The notes under the pieces: model-generated
Told to the model about the DNA's origin: nothing
Database searches by the model: none
What the model saw: the letters and a program-made list of their open reading frames with translations, nothing else
Part shown: one piece after another, positions 51,424 to 58,862 of the stretch
Numbering within the stretch: position 1 is the first letter of the stretch
How the letters are laid out: each line of letters opens with the position of its first letter
Assembly: GCF_014207845.1 (NCBI RefSeq)
Contig: NZ_JACHLC010000001.1
Location: 2,046,001 to 2,110,000 of the forward strand
DNA length: 64,000 bases
Direction of reading: 5' to 3'
DNA from: Chryseobacterium shigense
Lineage (GTDB): Bacteria > Bacteroidota > Bacteroidia > Flavobacteriales > Weeksellaceae
Program-made: the position numbers and the translations under genes

Positions 51424-52083
51424 ATGTCCTTAAAAGCTGTTCTTTTCGATATGGATGGGGTGATTGTAGATACGGAACCATTGCACAGAAAAGCTTATTT
51501 TAAAACGTTTGACGAACTGGAAATTGCCGTTTCCGAAGATTTATACACTTCTTTTACCGGAGCCTCTACCAAAAGGGTTTGCGAAACATTGATTGACAAA
51601 TATAGTTTAACACATACCCATGAAGCCATCGCAGGTATTAAAAGGTCCCACTTCAAAAATTATTTTGATAATGATGAAGATTTTGATCTGATTCCGGGCG
51701 TAAGGGAACTGATTAAACATTATTACGAAAACGATATTAAGCTTATCCTGGCTTCTTCAGCGACAATGATAACCATCAATATGGTTTTTGAAAAATTCGG
51801 GCTTGAAAAATATTTCAGCGGAAAGATCAGCGGTGCAGACCTGAAGGAATCAAAACCTCATCCTGAAGTATTTTTATTAGCAGCAGAAATGGCAGGAGAA
51901 TCTGTGAAAAACTGTATGGTAATTGAAGATTCCACTAACGGGATTCTTGCTGCACACAGAGCGGAAATTTTCTGTGCAGCCTACAGAAGCCCGCATTCAA
52001 AAGATCAGGATTATACTTTAGCGGATATCGTGGTTTCAGACTATGAGGAACTGGAGCTTGATAAGCTTACAAAATATTTTTAA
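51424..52083 (+). CDS. HAD superfamily phosphatase, beta-phosphoglucomutase-like
   Basis: This is a cytosolic haloacid-dehalogenase-fold hydrolase of 219 residues. Motif I is LFDMDGVIVDTEP, with the nucleophile and acid Asp residues. Motif II is the Ser in LASSATM, motif III the Lys in LKESKPHPEVF, and motif IV is IEDSTNGILAA. The helical cap lies between motifs I and II. It is either a sugar-phosphate phosphatase or a phosphoglucomutase; nothing nearby settles this. It is divergent from speB and ends in a good terminator. Confidence 0.9.
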   Translation: MSLKAVLFDMDGVIVDTEPLHRKAYFKTFDELEIAVSEDLYTSFTGASTKRVCETLIDKYSLTHTHEAIAGIKRSHFKNYFDNDEDFDLIPGVRELIKHYYENDIKLILASSATMITINMVFEKFGLEKYFSGKISGADLKESKPHPEVFLLAAEMAGESVKNCMVIEDSTNGILAAHRAEIFCAAYRSPHSKDQDYTLADIVVSDYEELELDKLTKYF

Positions 52084-52086
52084 ATG

Positions 52087-52120
52087 AAAAAGCTCTCAGA
52101 AATCTAATTTGAGAGCTTTT
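52087..52120 (+). terminator. Terminator after the HAD gene
   Basis: AAAAGCTCTCA (52087-52097) pairs perfectly with TGAGAGCTTTT (52110-52120), then a T-rich run. Confidence 0.85.
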
Positions 52121-52136
52121 GTTTTTGTATAGTTTT

Positions 52137-52192
52137 GGCTAAAGCCATTTGATTTTTTTCTTGATTAAACGGGCTAAAGCCCGTTCTATTGA
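52137..52192. repeat. Tandem GGCTAAAGCC elements
   Basis: Two palindromes lie here: GGCTAAAGCC (52137-52146) and AACGGGCTAAAGCCCGTT (52168-52185). CTATTGAT follows the second. This is module B of the composite repeat found also near 54.6 and 56.2 kb. It sits between convergent HAD and speA genes. Confidence 0.6.
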
Positions 52193-52200
52193 TTATAAAA

Positions 52201-53595
52201 TTATTTATATCCTAAAATTTTCAAAATATCTTCAGGTTCCTGTTTTTCACGGAAAATTTCATACTGAAGCTCTCCGTTTTCATCTTTCTGGATCAGGACA
52301 TGTCTTGGCTGCGGCATCAGGCAATGGTGAACTCCACCGTATCCTCCGATTGTTTCCTGATAGGCTCCTGTATGGAAAAATCCAATATACAGAGGTTTTG
52401 TATCACTGAAAACGGGCAGGTAGATGGCATTGGTATGCTGCTCAGAATTATAATAATCATCCGAATCACAGGTTAATCCACCCAGGAAAACTCTTTCATA
52501 GGTATCTTCCCATCTATTCAGCGGAAGCATGATAAAATGTCTTGAGATAGCCCATGTATCAGGAAGTGTGGTCATGAATGAAGAATCAATCATATTCCAT
52601 TTTTCTCTGTCGTTCTGGCGTTTCTGAGAAATGATTTTGTAAAGGTTGGCTCCGCTCTCTCCTACTGTAAAGCTTCCGAATTCCGTATAAATATTAGGTT
52701 CTTCCACTCCTTCCTCTTCGCAGAATTTCTTGATCTGGGAAACGATTTCTTCTACCATATACTGATAGTCGTATTCGAAATTTAAAGAAGTTTTGATAGG
52801 AAAACCTCCACCAATATTCAGAGAATCTACCTCTGGAGCAATTTTCTTCAAACGGGCGTATACGCGAAGACATTTGTACAATTCGTTCCAGTAATAGGCT
52901 GTATCTTTGATCCCTGTATTGATGAAGAAATGAAGCATTTTCAATCTTGCATTCGGGTGTTCTGCGATTTTCTGGCTGTAATAAGGGATGATATCTTTGT
53001 ATCCGATTCCTAATCTTGAGGTATAAAATTCGAATTTCGGTTCTTCTTCTGAAGCAATCCTGATCCCGATATCGAAAGTGGTATCAATACTTTCTGTAAG
53101 CTTGTCCAATTCACGGTAGTTATCCAGAATCGGGGTAATATTTTCAAAACCGCTGTTGATCATTTCTGAAATTTTCACCAGATAATCATCAGTTTTGAAC
53201 CCGTTACAGATCACTTCAATATTTTTATCTACTTTCCCTTTCTCATAAAGAGATTTTACAATATCCATATCATAGGCGGAAGAAGTTTCTATAGAAATAT
53301 CATTCTTAAGAGCTTCTTCAAGCACAAAATTGAAATGACTGGATTTTGTACAGTAACAGTAGGTATAATTCTTTTTATATCCGGTTTTCTCAAAAGCTTC
53401 CCTGAACCAGCTTTTCGCCTTCTGGATATTTTGAGAAATTCTTGGCAGGTAGCTGATTTTCAGTGGAGTGCCAAATTTTTCAACGACTTCCATTAAAGGA
53501 ACATCGTGAAACAACAAATTGTTCTCAGAAACATTAAATTCCTCTGTAGGGAAATACAATGTCTGATCAATAAGTTCCGAGTACTTTATTTTCAT
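52201..53595 (-). CDS. speA: Arginine decarboxylase, PLP-dependent
   Basis: This enzyme decarboxylates arginine to agmatine, the entry to putrescine synthesis. The 464-residue protein has the alanine-racemase-like barrel of fold-III decarboxylases. The PLP Lys lies in YCYCTKSSHFNF, with DSLNIGGGFP for phosphate binding and LGGLTCDSDDY contributing the second active-site Cys/Asp. It is shorter than the 630-residue proteobacterial SpeA and resembles the Bacteroidota type, for which arginine is the usual assignment; diaminopimelate-type activity is less likely. Agmatinase is nearby. Confidence 0.85.
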   Translation of the reverse strand: MKIKYSELIDQTLYFPTEEFNVSENNLLFHDVPLMEVVEKFGTPLKISYLPRISQNIQKAKSWFREAFEKTGYKKNYTYCYCTKSSHFNFVLEEALKNDISIETSSAYDMDIVKSLYEKGKVDKNIEVICNGFKTDDYLVKISEMINSGFENITPILDNYRELDKLTESIDTTFDIGIRIASEEEPKFEFYTSRLGIGYKDIIPYYSQKIAEHPNARLKMLHFFINTGIKDTAYYWNELYKCLRVYARLKKIAPEVDSLNIGGGFPIKTSLNFEYDYQYMVEEIVSQIKKFCEEEGVEEPNIYTEFGSFTVGESGANLYKIISQKRQNDREKWNMIDSSFMTTLPDTWAISRHFIMLPLNRWEDTYERVFLGGLTCDSDDYYNSEQHTNAIYLPVFSDTKPLYIGFFHTGAYQETIGGYGGVHHCLMPQPRHVLIQKDENGELQYEIFREKQEPEDILKILGYK

Positions 53596-53705
53596 TTCTT
53601 GACAAGTGAATTACGAAATGCAAAATTGCTAAAAAAGTTTGGTTTTTAAGCGTTAAATTTATTATAAATTTCAAAACAGAATCAAAGGAAAACAGCGGTG
53701 AATTA

Positions 53706-54581
53706 TTAATTTGTAAACTTATTAATATATTCTTCCCGCTTATTGTCTGAAATCCCCAACACCTGTTGAATATATGCATCTGTTGAGCCATATTTTTTAT
53801 TGATTTCATCAAAAGCGGCATCAAGGTATGCTGTTTCTACCCAACTTAGTTTTTCAAGGACATTGACATCCATTTTAGGGTATAAAAAATGTAAATTATT
53901 TGCCAGATTTAATCTTTTAAGGACAAGTTTTTTCCTGTAGTTATTGGATAAAAGATAATCATTATATATTGTTTCTTTGTCAAATTTCAATATCGTTAAA
54001 ATCAAGGCGGTTGTAATTCCTGTCCTGTCTTTTCCTGCGGTACAGTGATACAGAACCGGCTGGTCGGATTCCAGGATATCCGTGATAATCTTTTTGATGA
54101 TTTCCGGATTTTCCGTTACATATTCACGGTAGAAATCAATCATTCTTTTATCTGCATCAGAACCGTTCACTTTTCCTTTCAGAACCAGTTTTTTGGCTTG
54201 AGTCAGCTGATCTCCTTCATCTTCAAATGCTGAATATTTTTTATAAGTAATATCACCCGGAAGCTGATCAGGTTTAGCAGCTATTTCTTTTGAATTTCTA
54301 AGGTCAATTACTTCCTTTATCCCTAAGTTTTCAAATTCTCTGAACGATTTTTTCTTCAGCTTGTGAAGATGTGCACTTCTGTAAAATTTCCCTTCTTTTA
54401 ACGTTCTTCCTTCTGAGTTTTTAATGTTTTCTACTGCACGCAAATTGTGGATTTTTTTAATCTTAATTTGTTTTTCGTTTTTTGTTTTTCCGTATTCAGG
54501 GGTGGAGAAGTTTTGCGTTTTACAGGAGAAAATGCAGAATATTGAGAGGATTAGAAATGATATTTTGATAAGGTTTTTCAT
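53706..54581 (-). CDS. Tyrosine-protein phosphatase lipoprotein
   Basis: The 291-residue protein starts with a lipoprotein signal peptide (lipobox FSCK). The catalytic P-loop is YHCTAGKDRTGITTAL, matching the CX5R signature of the Y_phosphatase3/IphP-like family. IKEVIDLRNSKEIAAKPDQLPG upstream is the usual family motif. As a lipid-anchored periplasmic or surface protein it would act on external phosphotyrosine, phosphoserine or phosphoinositide rather than a cytosolic pathway. It is 110 bases upstream of speA on the same strand; a functional link is doubtful. Confidence 0.87.
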   Translation of the reverse strand: MKNLIKISFLILSIFCIFSCKTQNFSTPEYGKTKNEKQIKIKKIHNLRAVENIKNSEGRTLKEGKFYRSAHLHKLKKKSFREFENLGIKEVIDLRNSKEIAAKPDQLPGDITYKKYSAFEDEGDQLTQAKKLVLKGKVNGSDADKRMIDFYREYVTENPEIIKKIITDILESDQPVLYHCTAGKDRTGITTALILTILKFDKETIYNDYLLSNNYRKKLVLKRLNLANNLHFLYPKMDVNVLEKLSWVETAYLDAAFDEINKKYGSTDAYIQQVLGISDNKREEYINKFTN

Positions 54582-54587
54582 TTATTT

Positions 54588-54697
54588 ACCACGGATTTCA
54601 CGGATTTTCACAGATGTTTGCGTTATTTTTTATTTAGGCTAAAGCCAATTGGATTGATCTATTTTTTAAATGGGCTAAAGCCCATTCCTATTGAATA
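54588..54697. repeat. Composite intergenic repeat, modules A and B
   Basis: Module A (ACCACGGATTTCACGG, then TTTTCACAGATG) spans 54588-54616. GGCTAAAGCC follows at 54637-54646 and AATGGGCTAAAGCCCATT at 54669-54686, then CCTATTGAATAT. The same order appears at 56154-56231. It fills much of the spacer between thiN and the phosphatase gene. Confidence 0.65.
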
Positions 54698-54766
54698 TTT
54701 TAAGTTGATTATGATCGAAAAAATTGTGCTTATTTGTGAAAGGATTAGTGTTATTTGTGTTTAAAT

Positions 54767-55396
54767 CTACAAATATTTCTTTCCTACAAAAATCAGCAGA
54801 TCTCCTTTTTCATATTCGATTGAAACCTCATCATCAACGGCAAAATTCCTTGTTCCGATTTCTGTAGTAATACTCAGTTTGTCATTGGTTAAAGGCCAGT
54901 TTAGTCCTTTTGTTGTAATATTTTCAACAGAAGGAAAGGGATACAGCGAAACCATTCTGTCTTTTATTCCTTGTATGCTAAAGTTTTTCGGAATAAAATA
55001 ATATTCTGAAAATTCATCATAAAATTTAATATCCATCCGGTCTTTAAAACGAAATGCAACAGTAAGGTTTCCCAGAAAATGATCCTGCTCGCCACCGCTT
55101 CCACCAAAAACATCAACTGTATTAAAGCCTCTCTCTGCAATAATATCCAGCGCTTTATGAAAATCTGTTTTTTCCTGATCCGGAGTATGAATAAATTTTT
55201 CGTGGTAAATATTTTCATCTGCTCCTGAATGGGAATCGAAATCACCGGAAATAAAATCCAGTTTATCCAAGGGAAAGCCCATACTCTTCAGATAATGAAA
55301 AGCACCGTCCGTACAGGCAATAAGCTCATAATTACCATAATCCGGAAGTTTTTTTGGAGGATCTCCATTGATAAAAAGCAGCACTTTATCTTTCAT
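54767..55396 (-). CDS. thiN: Thiamine diphosphokinase
   Basis: This enzyme makes thiamine diphosphate from thiamine and ATP. It has the family motifs FISGDFDSH (metal/ATP), EKTDFHKALDI and GGSGGEQDHFLGNLTVA, in a 209-residue protein. The frame reaches 55456, but the ATG at 55394-55396 starts the conserved region (MKDKVLLFINGDPP). It overlaps the cobalamin adenosyltransferase stop by 11 bases, so the two vitamin-activation genes are co-translated. No TPP riboswitch was seen. Confidence 0.9.
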   Translation of the reverse strand: MKDKVLLFINGDPPKKLPDYGNYELIACTDGAFHYLKSMGFPLDKLDFISGDFDSHSGADENIYHEKFIHTPDQEKTDFHKALDIIAERGFNTVDVFGGSGGEQDHFLGNLTVAFRFKDRMDIKFYDEFSEYYFIPKNFSIQGIKDRMVSLYPFPSVENITTKGLNWPLTNDKLSITTEIGTRNFAVDDEVSIEYEKGDLLIFVGKKYL

Positions 55397-55955
55397 TCGG
55401 GTTCCAATATTCTTCCGGTTCGTTATTGATTTTTGAAATATATCTTGCCAGAACAAAAAGATAATCCGAAAGCCTGTTCAGGTATTTGATGAGCTCCGGG
55501 CGCACTTCTTCAGATTCGTTCAGAAAAACAAGGGAACGTTCTGCCCTTCTGCAGATGGTTCTTGCAGCATGTAAAAATGTGGCTGATTTTCCACCACCGG
55601 GAAGAATAAAGTACTGAAGCGGCTCCAGCTTTTCTTCAAATGCATCCATCCAGTTTTCCAGTTCTTCGATTTCTGTATCTGAAATGATTAATGGAAGACG
55701 TGATTTTCCATTGGCTAACATTAGCTTATCAACAGGTGTTGCTGCTTCCGATCCTACTGTAAAGAGATCAAACTGAATTTTCTTCAGCTGTTTTAAAACT
55801 TCTTCATCTTCAATATGACTTTTGGAAATACCAATGAATGAATTAAGCTCATCTATATTTCCGTAGCTGTCTACCCTTGCACTGGCTTTGGAAACTCTTG
55901 TTCCGCCATATAAAGCGGTCTGTCCTTTATCTCCTGTTTTCGTGTAAATTTTCAT
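55386..55955 (-). CDS. Cob(I)yrinic acid a,c-diamide/cobalamin adenosyltransferase, PduO type
   Basis: This enzyme adenosylates cob(I)alamin to coenzyme B12. The 189-residue protein has the PduO signature TKTGDKGQTALYGGTRVSK at the N-terminus, DELNSFIGISK, and the C-terminal helix motif ARTICRRAERSLV. Length is normal. It leads the pair with thiN. No B12 riboswitch or biosynthesis gene is nearby, so the cell probably takes up cobalamin. Confidence 0.93.
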   Translation of the reverse strand: MKIYTKTGDKGQTALYGGTRVSKASARVDSYGNIDELNSFIGISKSHIEDEEVLKQLKKIQFDLFTVGSEAATPVDKLMLANGKSRLPLIISDTEIEELENWMDAFEEKLEPLQYFILPGGGKSATFLHAARTICRRAERSLVFLNESEEVRPELIKYLNRLSDYLFVLARYISKINNEPEEYWNPNER

Positions 55956-56041
55956 ACTACTAAAATACTTTATTAAAATTATGCGGACAAATGTTTTGCC
56001 TGCAGGATCTGAATGAATACATGAATATTTATTTCAGTTAA

Positions 56042-56124
56042 AATCCTTTGACTGTGCTCAGAATGACAATGTATAATAAATCAGGTGGTATTAGAGCTGT
56101 CATCCTGAGCGCAGTCGAAGGATT
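56042..56124. repeat. 27-bp imperfect inverted repeat
   Basis: Left arm 56042-56068 begins AATCCTTTGACTGTGCTCAG; right arm 56098-56124 contains CATCCTGAGCGCAGTCGAAG. They pair at 24 of 27 positions around a 29-base spacer. Strings like GACTGCGCTCAGGATGACA are, from memory, common between genes in Bacteroidota. Confidence 0.75.
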
Positions 56125-56153
56125 CTTATATTTGATATCCAGTAATTTTATTT

Positions 56154-56231
56154 CCGCAGATTTCACGGATTTGCACAGATGATTTTGTTATAAGCTTGTT
56201 TTGGCTAAAGCCTAAACCTATTGAATATATC
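56154..56231. repeat. Composite intergenic repeat, modules A and B
   Basis: CCGCAGATTTCACGG with TTTGCACAGATG (56154-56181), then GGCTAAAGCC (56203-56212), then CCTATTGAATAT (56217-56228). It has the same module order as 54588-54697, with one B palindrome instead of two. Confidence 0.65.
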
Positions 56232-56277
56232 AGGTTTTAGAATAAAAAATGACCGGATCAATCCGGCCACTCACAAA

Positions 56278-56862
56278 TTATTTATTTACCTCTACATACT
56301 GTATGACGGTCTGGTTTTTGGGGTTATAGATTATTGTACTGGTATTGGGAAACCTTTTCAGTTTATAATATTCTATATTCTTATCGTTTTTAATATCTTC
56401 CAGAAAACTGGTGTCAAAAGTATTTTCCGGAAGAAATTTTGAAACAAAACTTATTTTATCGATAATGCTTTGTCCGTCTATTTTACGGGCTGTTTTATCT
56501 GATTTGTTTTCGTCTGATGAAGGTTGTTTTTCAAGAAAAGGAAGGAGTATCGAAATATCTGATTTATATTTAAAAATATAACCCTCGGAACCATTTGGAA
56601 ATTTGAATTTCTTTCCGCTTTCTTCTGAAATTACAGACTTTCCTCCATCGGGAAATACCTGGTTAAATTTTACGTCCTGCGAATTGGTTAAAGAATTAAT
56701 TGATTCACTGACTGTTTTCTTAACAGTTTCTTCAACTGCCTGCTGGGCTTTCTGCTGTACGGTTTCAGTCGTTTTCTGAACGGTCTGGTCTATTTTTTCT
56801 TCGATTTTATTACATGATAGTAATAAAAGTGCAGAAACAACAGGTAAAATATACTTCTTCAT
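56278..56862 (-). CDS. Lipoprotein with amphipathic N-terminal helix (194 aa)
   Basis: The signal peptide ends with lipobox LLSC. Residues 20-60 are a Glu/Lys/Thr/Gln-rich amphipathic stretch (TVQKTTETVQQKAQQAVEET) likely to form a coiled coil. The C-terminal 130 residues (FPNGSEGYIFKYKSDISILL and following) are globular with no motif I know. Similar small lipoproteins are common in Flavobacteriia. Single gene, function unknown. Confidence 0.78.
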   Translation of the reverse strand: MKKYILPVVSALLLLSCNKIEEKIDQTVQKTTETVQQKAQQAVEETVKKTVSESINSLTNSQDVKFNQVFPDGGKSVISEESGKKFKFPNGSEGYIFKYKSDISILLPFLEKQPSSDENKSDKTARKIDGQSIIDKISFVSKFLPENTFDTSFLEDIKNDKNIEYYKLKRFPNTSTIIYNPKNQTVIQYVEVNK

Positions 56863-56977
56863 TTTAAAATTCTAATGGATTACTATTTTTTTATCCATAC
56901 ACTTTTCTTTTAACGGAAAACAGGTAGAGATATTACAGTAAAGAAATAAAATATTTTTTTAATCTCAAAAATACTGC

Positions 56978-57004
56978 TGACAAACTGTTGTCATAACCCT
57001 GTCA
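56978..57004. promoter_or_regulatory. Candidate operator upstream of dinB-like gene
   Basis: A perfect palindrome TGACAA-ACTG-TTGTCA (56978-56993) and a further TGTCA half-site (57000-57004) directly precede the -7 box, where a repressor or activator would act. Confidence 0.45.
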
Positions 57005-57012
57005 TACCTTTG
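57005..57012 (+). promoter_or_regulatory. -7 box of the dinB-like gene
   Basis: TACCTTTG fits TAnnTTTG; a TTG at 56988-56990 lies 14 bases upstream, within the operator palindrome. The start codon is 31 bases downstream. Confidence 0.5.
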
Positions 57013-57043
57013 TATCAACAATAACAAAATAAACAATACAATT

Positions 57044-57535
57044 ATGACAACTACAGCAACAGCCACCAAACAGTTCATGACATCCGATCAATTATTAGAG
57101 CACTGGCAGGGACACAGAAACCTGACCAGAAGAGTAATAGAAGCTTTTCCTGAAAAAGATTTATTTGAATTTTCCGTAGGCGGCATGAGACCTTTCGCAA
57201 AGCTGGCGATAGAGCTTATCAGCATTGGCGGACCTGCTTTAAAAGGAATTATTGATCAGAATATGGAAGCTTACAACGAGGAAGGGTTCAACCCAACAAC
57301 GAAAGAAGATCTTCTTAAAAAATGGGACGAAGAAACGGAAGTAATCAACCGTTATTTCAGCCAGATTTCTGAGGAACGCTTCCAGGAAACTTTTAATTTG
57401 TTCGGACAATATGAATTCCCGGTATACCAGAATATTCTTTATTTCGTAGATAATGAAATTCACCACCGCGGACAGGGATATACGTATCTGAGAGCATTAG
57501 GAATTGAGCCTCCTTTCTTCTGGGAAAGATTCTAG
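57044..57535 (+). CDS. DinB family protein
   Basis: This 163-residue four-helix protein belongs to the DinB/YfiT metal-dependent group. The metal-ligand histidines would be the His in LLEHWQGHRNL and those in DNEIHHRGQGYTYLRALG, which is the typical C-terminal motif. Family members include thiol-dependent transferases (bacillithiol and mycothiol enzymes) and many of unknown role. It is convergent with a WYL-type regulator and has a palindromic operator at its promoter. Confidence 0.88.
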   Translation: MTTTATATKQFMTSDQLLEHWQGHRNLTRRVIEAFPEKDLFEFSVGGMRPFAKLAIELISIGGPALKGIIDQNMEAYNEEGFNPTTKEDLLKKWDEETEVINRYFSQISEERFQETFNLFGQYEFPVYQNILYFVDNEIHHRGQGYTYLRALGIEPPFFWERF

Positions 57536-57786
57536 AGAGATAAAATGACGGAACTGCAAAAGGCAAAGAAAGCAGGTTGCGGTTGAATTGCTTATAAACG
57601 ATGCTTTTTATGGATACTTTCAATAGAAATCATTCCATTCAATTTAGACACGACTCATATAAAAGGTATCTGCTCAGCAATTTATGACTGCAGCATTCCA
57701 CTGTTCGGATGTGCTTTAAGCTTTTTCGTCATTCTGTTTTTTGTTTCTACACAAAAAGCCATTCTTCAGTTAAATTAATATTGCCT

Positions 57787-57814
57787 AAACCTCAACAGAT
57801 TTTTGTTGGGGTTT
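57787..57814 (+). terminator. Terminator between the dinB-like gene and the WYL regulator
   Basis: AAACCTCAACA (57787-57797) pairs with TGTTGGGGTTT (57804-57814), one G-U pair. The plus strand then has TTTT. It touches the regulator stop codon. The 250 bases before it hold no gene I can support. Confidence 0.65.
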
Positions 57815-58767
57815 TATTGGTGCTTACCTGAGATTCTGCTGACAATATCATTCAGCTTCAGTCTGAGGCTTTCAGGTTCCAAAATGGCTGCATAATCCGC
57901 AAAAGTGATCAGCCAGCGAGGGAAACCTTCCTCAATCCATTCTGTTTCAAAGATCATTTCAATTCCATTTTCTGTCTCCATTTCTTCAATAAATCCGTAA
58001 TATTTCCTGGAATTAACAATATGTCCGATTATTTTTTTATCAACCAAAAGTCTGACTTTGGTTTTCTCTCCGTCTGAATACCTTCTGTAATCATTGATCT
58101 GCCCGTATTCCTGGGAAAAAGGGTTCTGAGTTTTTAAAATCTGCAGAATTCTGTCAACCCGAAACTGTCTGAAATCTTTTCGCATTGTACAGAAAGCCAT
58201 GATATACCAGTAATTGAACTCAAAGAAAATACCTACGGCTTCGATAGTTCTGTTGGTAACCCTGGAATCAACGGTTTTGTATTCAATAATCAGCTGTGTT
58301 TTGTCTGCAATACTTTCCAGGATGGTTGGAATTACATTTTTGATACTATCATTGGTCTGTGGATAATGATTATAAACATCAATCTGTTTTTCAATATTCT
58401 GAATCAGGTTCTTATCTGAATTCCGAAGCACTGAACGTACTTTTTCCATTGCAATCTGATAATGGCTTCCGAGACTTTGATGTGAGAATTTCTGCATCAG
58501 TTTTTCGGCAGTGATAAAACTGAGGACCTCTTCTTTGGTAAACATAATGGGCGGAAGCTTATAACCATCCATCAGGGAATATCCGTTTCCGGCCTCGCCT
58601 ATGATGGGAATTCCTGCATTTTCCAATGTTTTCACATCACGATAAATCGTACGGATACTGACATCAAATTTGGCAGCAAGATCCTGTGCCCTTACCGTCG
58701 GCTTTGACTGTAATTGTGTGAGAATAGCGGTTACCCGGTCTATTTTTTTAAGATAGTGGTCGTTCAT
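57814..58767 (-). CDS. HTH-WYL domain transcriptional regulator (YafY-like)
   Basis: This is a 317-residue regulator. An N-terminal winged helix-turn-helix (HTH_11, with VRAQDLAAKFDVSIRTIYRD) is followed by a WYL ligand-sensing domain. The domain core is NYWYIMAFCTMRKDFRQFRV, and a WCX-like C-terminal part follows. WYL proteins often respond to DNA damage or nucleic-acid ligands. Its neighbour is the convergent dinB-like gene with a palindrome at its promoter, so regulation of that gene is plausible but unproven. Confidence 0.9.
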   Translation of the reverse strand: MNDHYLKKIDRVTAILTQLQSKPTVRAQDLAAKFDVSIRTIYRDVKTLENAGIPIIGEAGNGYSLMDGYKLPPIMFTKEEVLSFITAEKLMQKFSHQSLGSHYQIAMEKVRSVLRNSDKNLIQNIEKQIDVYNHYPQTNDSIKNVIPTILESIADKTQLIIEYKTVDSRVTNRTIEAVGIFFEFNYWYIMAFCTMRKDFRQFRVDRILQILKTQNPFSQEYGQINDYRRYSDGEKTKVRLLVDKKIIGHIVNSRKYYGFIEEMETENGIEMIFETEWIEEGFPRWLITFADYAAILEPESLRLKLNDIVSRISGKHQ

Positions 58768-58776
58768 ATTGATCTA

Positions 58777-58784
58777 CAAATCTA
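58777..58784 (-). promoter_or_regulatory. Putative -7 box for the WYL regulator
   Basis: The minus strand reads TAGATTTG, nine bases before the start codon, implying a nearly leaderless message. Confidence 0.4.
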
Positions 58785-58837
58785 TCAATCTTTTTTGGTG
58801 TTCGGGTATAAATTTTACTGCTTTTATTATATTATTC

Positions 58838-58860
58838 TCCCGCAGATTGAACGGATTTTT
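58838..58860. repeat. Module A half-copy of the composite repeat
   Basis: CCCGCAGATTGAACGGATTTT (58839-58859) matches the CCGCAGATT..ACGGATT part. It lies just outside the ABC gene stop codon. Confidence 0.45.
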
Positions 58861-58862
58861 AA

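Larger units (their letters stand above)
55956..56277. other. Repeat-filled spacer
   Basis: This 322-base spacer between two minus-strand genes contains no gene. It holds a 27-bp inverted repeat (56042-56124) and a composite repeat (56154-56231); the remainder is AT-rich. Confidence 0.6.

Noticed and set aside
55956..56277. Possible insertion-sequence remnant in the repeat-rich spacer
   Set aside because: There is an inverted repeat but no transposase fragment, and the spacer is too short; described as repeats only.
57545..57690. Short frames of 13 and 25 codons after the dinB-like gene
   Set aside because: No hydrophobic segment, no family resemblance and no spacing signal; treated as non-coding.
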